The translations under genes were made by a program, and so were the position numbers. This document shows positions 60,885 through 64,000 of a stretch of DNA of 64,000 nt, one piece after another; position 1 is the stretch's first letter; every line of letters starts with the position of its first letter. The DNA is from Paraphysoderma sedebokerense (lineage: Eukaryota > Blastocladiomycota > Physodermatomycetes > Physodermatales > Physodermataceae), in NCBI GenBank assembly GCA_025602915.1, contig JAHLJZ010000094.1, forward strand, positions 29,238 through 93,237, read 5' to 3'. Under the pieces are notes generated by a model, which did no database searches, was not told the DNA's origin, and was given only the letters and a program-made list of their open reading frames with translations.

Positions 60885-63210
60885 TTATGAGTCTACTGAA
60901 GATTCCATTTCAGCGTTTGCCGCATCTATAGCTTTGGCATCATCAGTCGCATTTGTAGGGTTTCTATTTATAGCTTCTGCAGCATTTGTATCACATGTAT
61001 TATCCGCCGAATTGGCACTATTCTCAAATTTGACAGTACCTCCTTCTGTAACGGTGGGGATCGCAGTATTCGGAACATTAATAGCATCCTTCGCTTTCGG
61101 AGCGTTCGTCCCATCATTAGCATTGGCGGTTTTTTCAGATTTGCCTGCCCTGTCTTCTGCCTCGAATGTGTCAATCGAGTTTAAAGCGGCGGCGGCCATT
61201 GTCGTATTGCCGGCCATTGCAACTTCCGTAGCCTTCGCTATAGCGGTCTTTTCAATTTGGGCTGCACCTGCTTCGGCGTCTTTAATCTTGGAATCGGCTT
61301 CATTCTGATCGGTTCCTTTGGCATCGGGTTTGTTGGCTTTAAAAAGCTTCAAGAGTTTCCAACCAACAAGGGCCAGCAAGATCAACTGAACAATTACTTG
61401 AAATGCCATAGCAAAGCCAGCAAACACCGCCTTCGCAGTGGCGCCGATGTCGAAGACGCAAAGAAATACCAGAAAAGCGACCGCAGTGCGGAGAAGCGCC
61501 ACCTTCTCTAAAAAGTACCCTTTGACGCTGTCGTTGTATGGAACAAATCTCCGCATACAGTACCAAAATACGCCTTCATTGATCATCACGAATGTCACCT
61601 GAAAAATAGGATGGATGCCTCTAAAGGTTCCAGCAGCAAGACCTTCGAAGAAAATATGCGCCAAGTTGATTTTCAAGAATGTCAAGGTATCAGGTTTAAA
61701 TTCTTTAATAAGTGGCCCGTAGAGAACAGCGTTGTCATTTTTGGGATCATACAGTTGCTGAGGCGGTGATACCAGGCTGATATTACGATAGAGGTAAACG
61801 GGTAAAGCGATACCCAGAATTGCGAACATGAAAAGCGCGAATGGGAGAGCCACCCAGATTGGTGATGTACCGAGACTGGCGAGAAGAAACTCTGTGGAAG
61901 ACACTTGGACTATGTAGTAGTAAGTGAAAAGATATACTTGTAGATGTATGCCTATTATGGAAAAGTAGACTTTCGTGAGCATCATTCATGAGTGGAAGCT
62001 GAATGGAAACGAATGAGTTTACGTTTTCTTTGGAGGCCAAAATTTCCTTTGAAGTCTATCGCAGTTTCCTTTAATTTGGCAAACCATTTGGCGGAAATTT
62101 CCTTCTTGCAAATTTGAGGAATGATAACCTCGGTGAATAACACCAGACATAGGTTGAGGAGCAGCAAAATGAGAAGGATTTGAAACAAAGTGCCTAGGAA
62201 TTCGCCACCAGTAGCTGCGACTGCCGCCCCTCCGCGTACGATACTTGACCCAAGGTTAACAAAGGCGGTAAATGGGGAGATAATATTGGAGAATGACATT
62301 GCGTTTGTGAATGAGCGATAGAAAGACGGCAAATCGGCAGCAAGGACACCAGTGAAGTAGGTAAACTGGAAGAACCGCAGGATATCAAACATCGACGGTG
62401 CCCAACCATTTTGAATATAAGTTACTGGAGTGCTGTGGACAGCGGCAGAAGGATCAATGCCGCCCACTGCCTGTGAATATACAGCAGTAGCACCTCCAGC
62501 GGCGACGGCTCCTGCAACGGCTGCCCCAGCAGCAACTTGAGCGAAGCTGGCAAATCCTTCACCGGCGGCATCATCTGTGGAATCATTTACGTTGTAAAAC
62601 TTGCAAGAAACTACCATGCTGTCCATAGCGAAATAAGTACTTCTCCACTGTAGGTTAGATGTAAGGTTTTCGTATTTAGATATTTCGCTAGGATCCTGTT
62701 ATTCAAAGACTCTTTTTAGTTGCACATTTCTGATAATAAAAGAAAATGAGCTATAAACTTCACCTTTGTTGGTATCCGTTGATAGCCGTAAGTAGTCCCA
62801 CAATTCACACAGCTATCGTAGCTCAACATCGCATTGGATGAACAGACGCAATCAACCACCTCCTTTATCGCGAAGATGTCCGCAGATGATGTTTCGATTA
62901 GATTCATGTACTCCTGGAACTTTAAGAAGAACGACGAGCTAAAAGAAAACGTTCGTAAATCCTGATGTCAAGCGTAAACATTCATTTTTATCTTTCCATA
63001 CCATTCTGGTAGTTGCCTAAGAGTCGAATTCAGACTATACATGCCATACTGGCAAGGTGAGCGGCAGGGCTCCATATCCGGGGGGATAACAGGCTTTGGA
63101 GGCAGAACCGGCTCCTGCGGAGGAATCGGTGTTTCAATAGGATTTTGTGTCGTCTGAGCGAAGGCAGCCGTTGACAAGAAGAGCAAGCCGAATATTAGAC
63201 CGTAATTCAT
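60885..63210 (-). CDS. FLC/TRP-like channel family membrane protein
   Basis: Start at ATG 63210, giving a clear signal peptide (MNYGLIFGLLFLSTAAFAQ) and a Pro-rich segment. A Cys-containing luminal domain follows (EYMNLIETSSADIFAIKEVV, CVCSSNAMLSYDSC). Membrane helices begin near 62540. RFFQFTYFTGVLAADLPSFY is the conserved TRP/FLC family motif. An intron at about 61937-62010 (CRGTAAAC donor context on the minus strand) restores the frame between KGNFGLQRKR and IHLQVYLFTYYY. At least six further helices include WVALPFALFMFAILGIALPV and FLEKVALLRTAVAFLVFLCV. The C-terminus (60885-61310) is an unusually long Ala/Asp/Asn-rich tail. Fungal FLC proteins act in ER/Golgi or plasma membrane calcium and FAD/haem handling (family knowledge). 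Stop at 60885. Confidence 0.75.
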
Positions 63211-63901
63211 CTCAATAATCGTGACACTGTTCTTCTGATGGATAAGCAGGGAAGAAACTGAGAAAGCTATTTTAAATGATATTATTCTGACTTTTTTCTT
63301 CTGGCTGTCAGTAAAAGTACACAGGGGAGTAAGTAATTTGTTGAGATTGCGCAAACCCCAACGTAGTTAATCCAGGGGCACTTCCTGACATTCCACTGTT
63401 CAGTGTTCACAGTTGTGATTTGTGATACATGACCTCTCAAAGCGGTCAACATACTGGGTTTGCCGATTGTGCGCTGTCCGCGAAATCAGAGTTCAGACAG
63501 AAAAGACGGCATGATAAAGAAATGTGGAAATGGTCTCGATCATCGTTTGACCCTCTGCAATAAGTCCTCGGCAAGCCTCGGCAGTCGACGACTCGACATT
63601 ACCTCGACTTATAAAGCTTTCTTGAACAGATTTAGAGATAGCGCAAATGAAAAATCCAAAATGCGTGCGTCGTTGTGGGTGGAATAACCATGCCCGGAGG
63701 GAGAACCCATTCCGGCAGTCACATATAGAAATCGTTCACTGACGTTGTCACATTGGCTATATGTCCTAACATAAATGATTCCGCGATTCATTTTCTTTAA
63801 TACGAAACAATCCAGGAAATAGAAATAACATAAATATGGAGTGAAAATATACAAAGTCAGATTATTAAAAGACCAAATTATTATTCACTTTAAGAAGCCA
63901 A
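63211..63901. other. Intergenic spacer
   Basis: About 690 bases upstream of the FLC-like gene. Near 63383-63412 a run of GTTCAGTGTTCACAG resembles, in inverted orientation, words in the dispersed repeat at 34095-34130; this is too short to call a third copy. Short frames here are unsupported. Confidence 0.3.
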
Positions 63902-64000
63902 TTAACTATTTGCACCGTGTCCACCATCAGGAATACTTGAGTTATTGTCGGTGGTTGAAGTATCTGGAGCATTCAGAGAATGCGAGGTATCTGTAGCGCT
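63902..64000 (-). CDS. C-terminal end of a gene cut by the window edge
   Basis: The minus strand is open from the right edge to TAA at 63902-63904 and reads a Ser/Thr/Asn/Asp-rich tail (SLNAPDTSTTDNNSSIPDGG...ANS). Its composition recalls the tail of the neighbouring FLC/TRP-like gene, so it could be a tandem paralogue; this cannot be settled from 32 codons. Confidence 0.35.
   Translation of the reverse strand, partial: SATDTSHSLNAPDTSTTDNNSSIPDGGHGANS

Noticed and set aside
60885-62626. Two separate minus-strand genes instead of one FLC-like gene
   Set aside because: A GTAAAC...AATAG intron at about 61937-62010 joins them in phase and the two halves together make one family-like membrane domain.

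Overview
This is a nuclear genomic window from an intron-rich eukaryote, most likely an early-diverging, flagellated (zoosporic) fungus or a close relative. The genes carry many short GT-AG introns, mostly about 50-120 bases. The set is fungal in flavour: a PMT2-type protein O-mannosyltransferase, a SEY1 ER-fusion GTPase, an Ap4A phosphorylase, a low-molecular-weight thioredoxin reductase and an FLC/TRP-like channel. An LRRC43-like leucine-rich-repeat protein, otherwise known from ciliated organisms, argues for a flagellum. These assignments come from motif reading only; no search was run.

Layout. 0.2-2.4 kb: LRRC43-like gene (+). 2.6-5.0 kb: GRIP-domain golgin (-). 5.4-7.5 kb: ACOT9-like mitochondrial acyl-CoA thioesterase (+). 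7.9-11.3 kb: protein O-mannosyltransferase (+). 11.8-41.3 kb: a tandem family of three very large genes on the same strand (copies A, B, C). Each encodes a signal peptide, a large beta-rich ectodomain with IPT/TIG and tandem-95 (cadherin-like) repeats, a Cys-rich stalk and a multi-pass membrane region. Two extra 3'-end fragments of the family lie at 19.3-19.8 and 24.2-24.4 kb. Copy B looks damaged at its 3' end. Between A and B sits a divergent pair: a minus-strand gene of unknown function and a selenophosphate synthetase gene. Between B and C lie hAT transposase debris and two copies of a dispersed repeat.

41.6-64 kb is denser and ordinary: thioredoxin reductase, a LEA-like repeat protein, CDC73/parafibromin, an unrecognised minus-strand gene, SEY1, Ap4A phosphorylase, a secreted protein of unknown function, an Old-Yellow-Enzyme-type flavin oxidoreductase, an unrecognised membrane-anchored protein, an FLC/TRP-like channel and the last codons of one more gene cut by the right edge.

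Main result. The selenophosphate synthetase (21.6-23.6 kb) has an in-frame TGA exactly where the catalytic Cys/Sec of this family lies (Gly-TGA-Gly-Cys-Lys). The reading frame continues cleanly on both sides through eight inferred introns. I read this as a selenocysteine codon, so the organism should have selenocysteine machinery, which is rare in fungi and known only from a few early-branching lineages. The second notable item is the tandem family of giant IPT/tandem-95/multi-TM proteins, which looks like a lineage-specific, actively duplicating and decaying surface receptor or channel locus.
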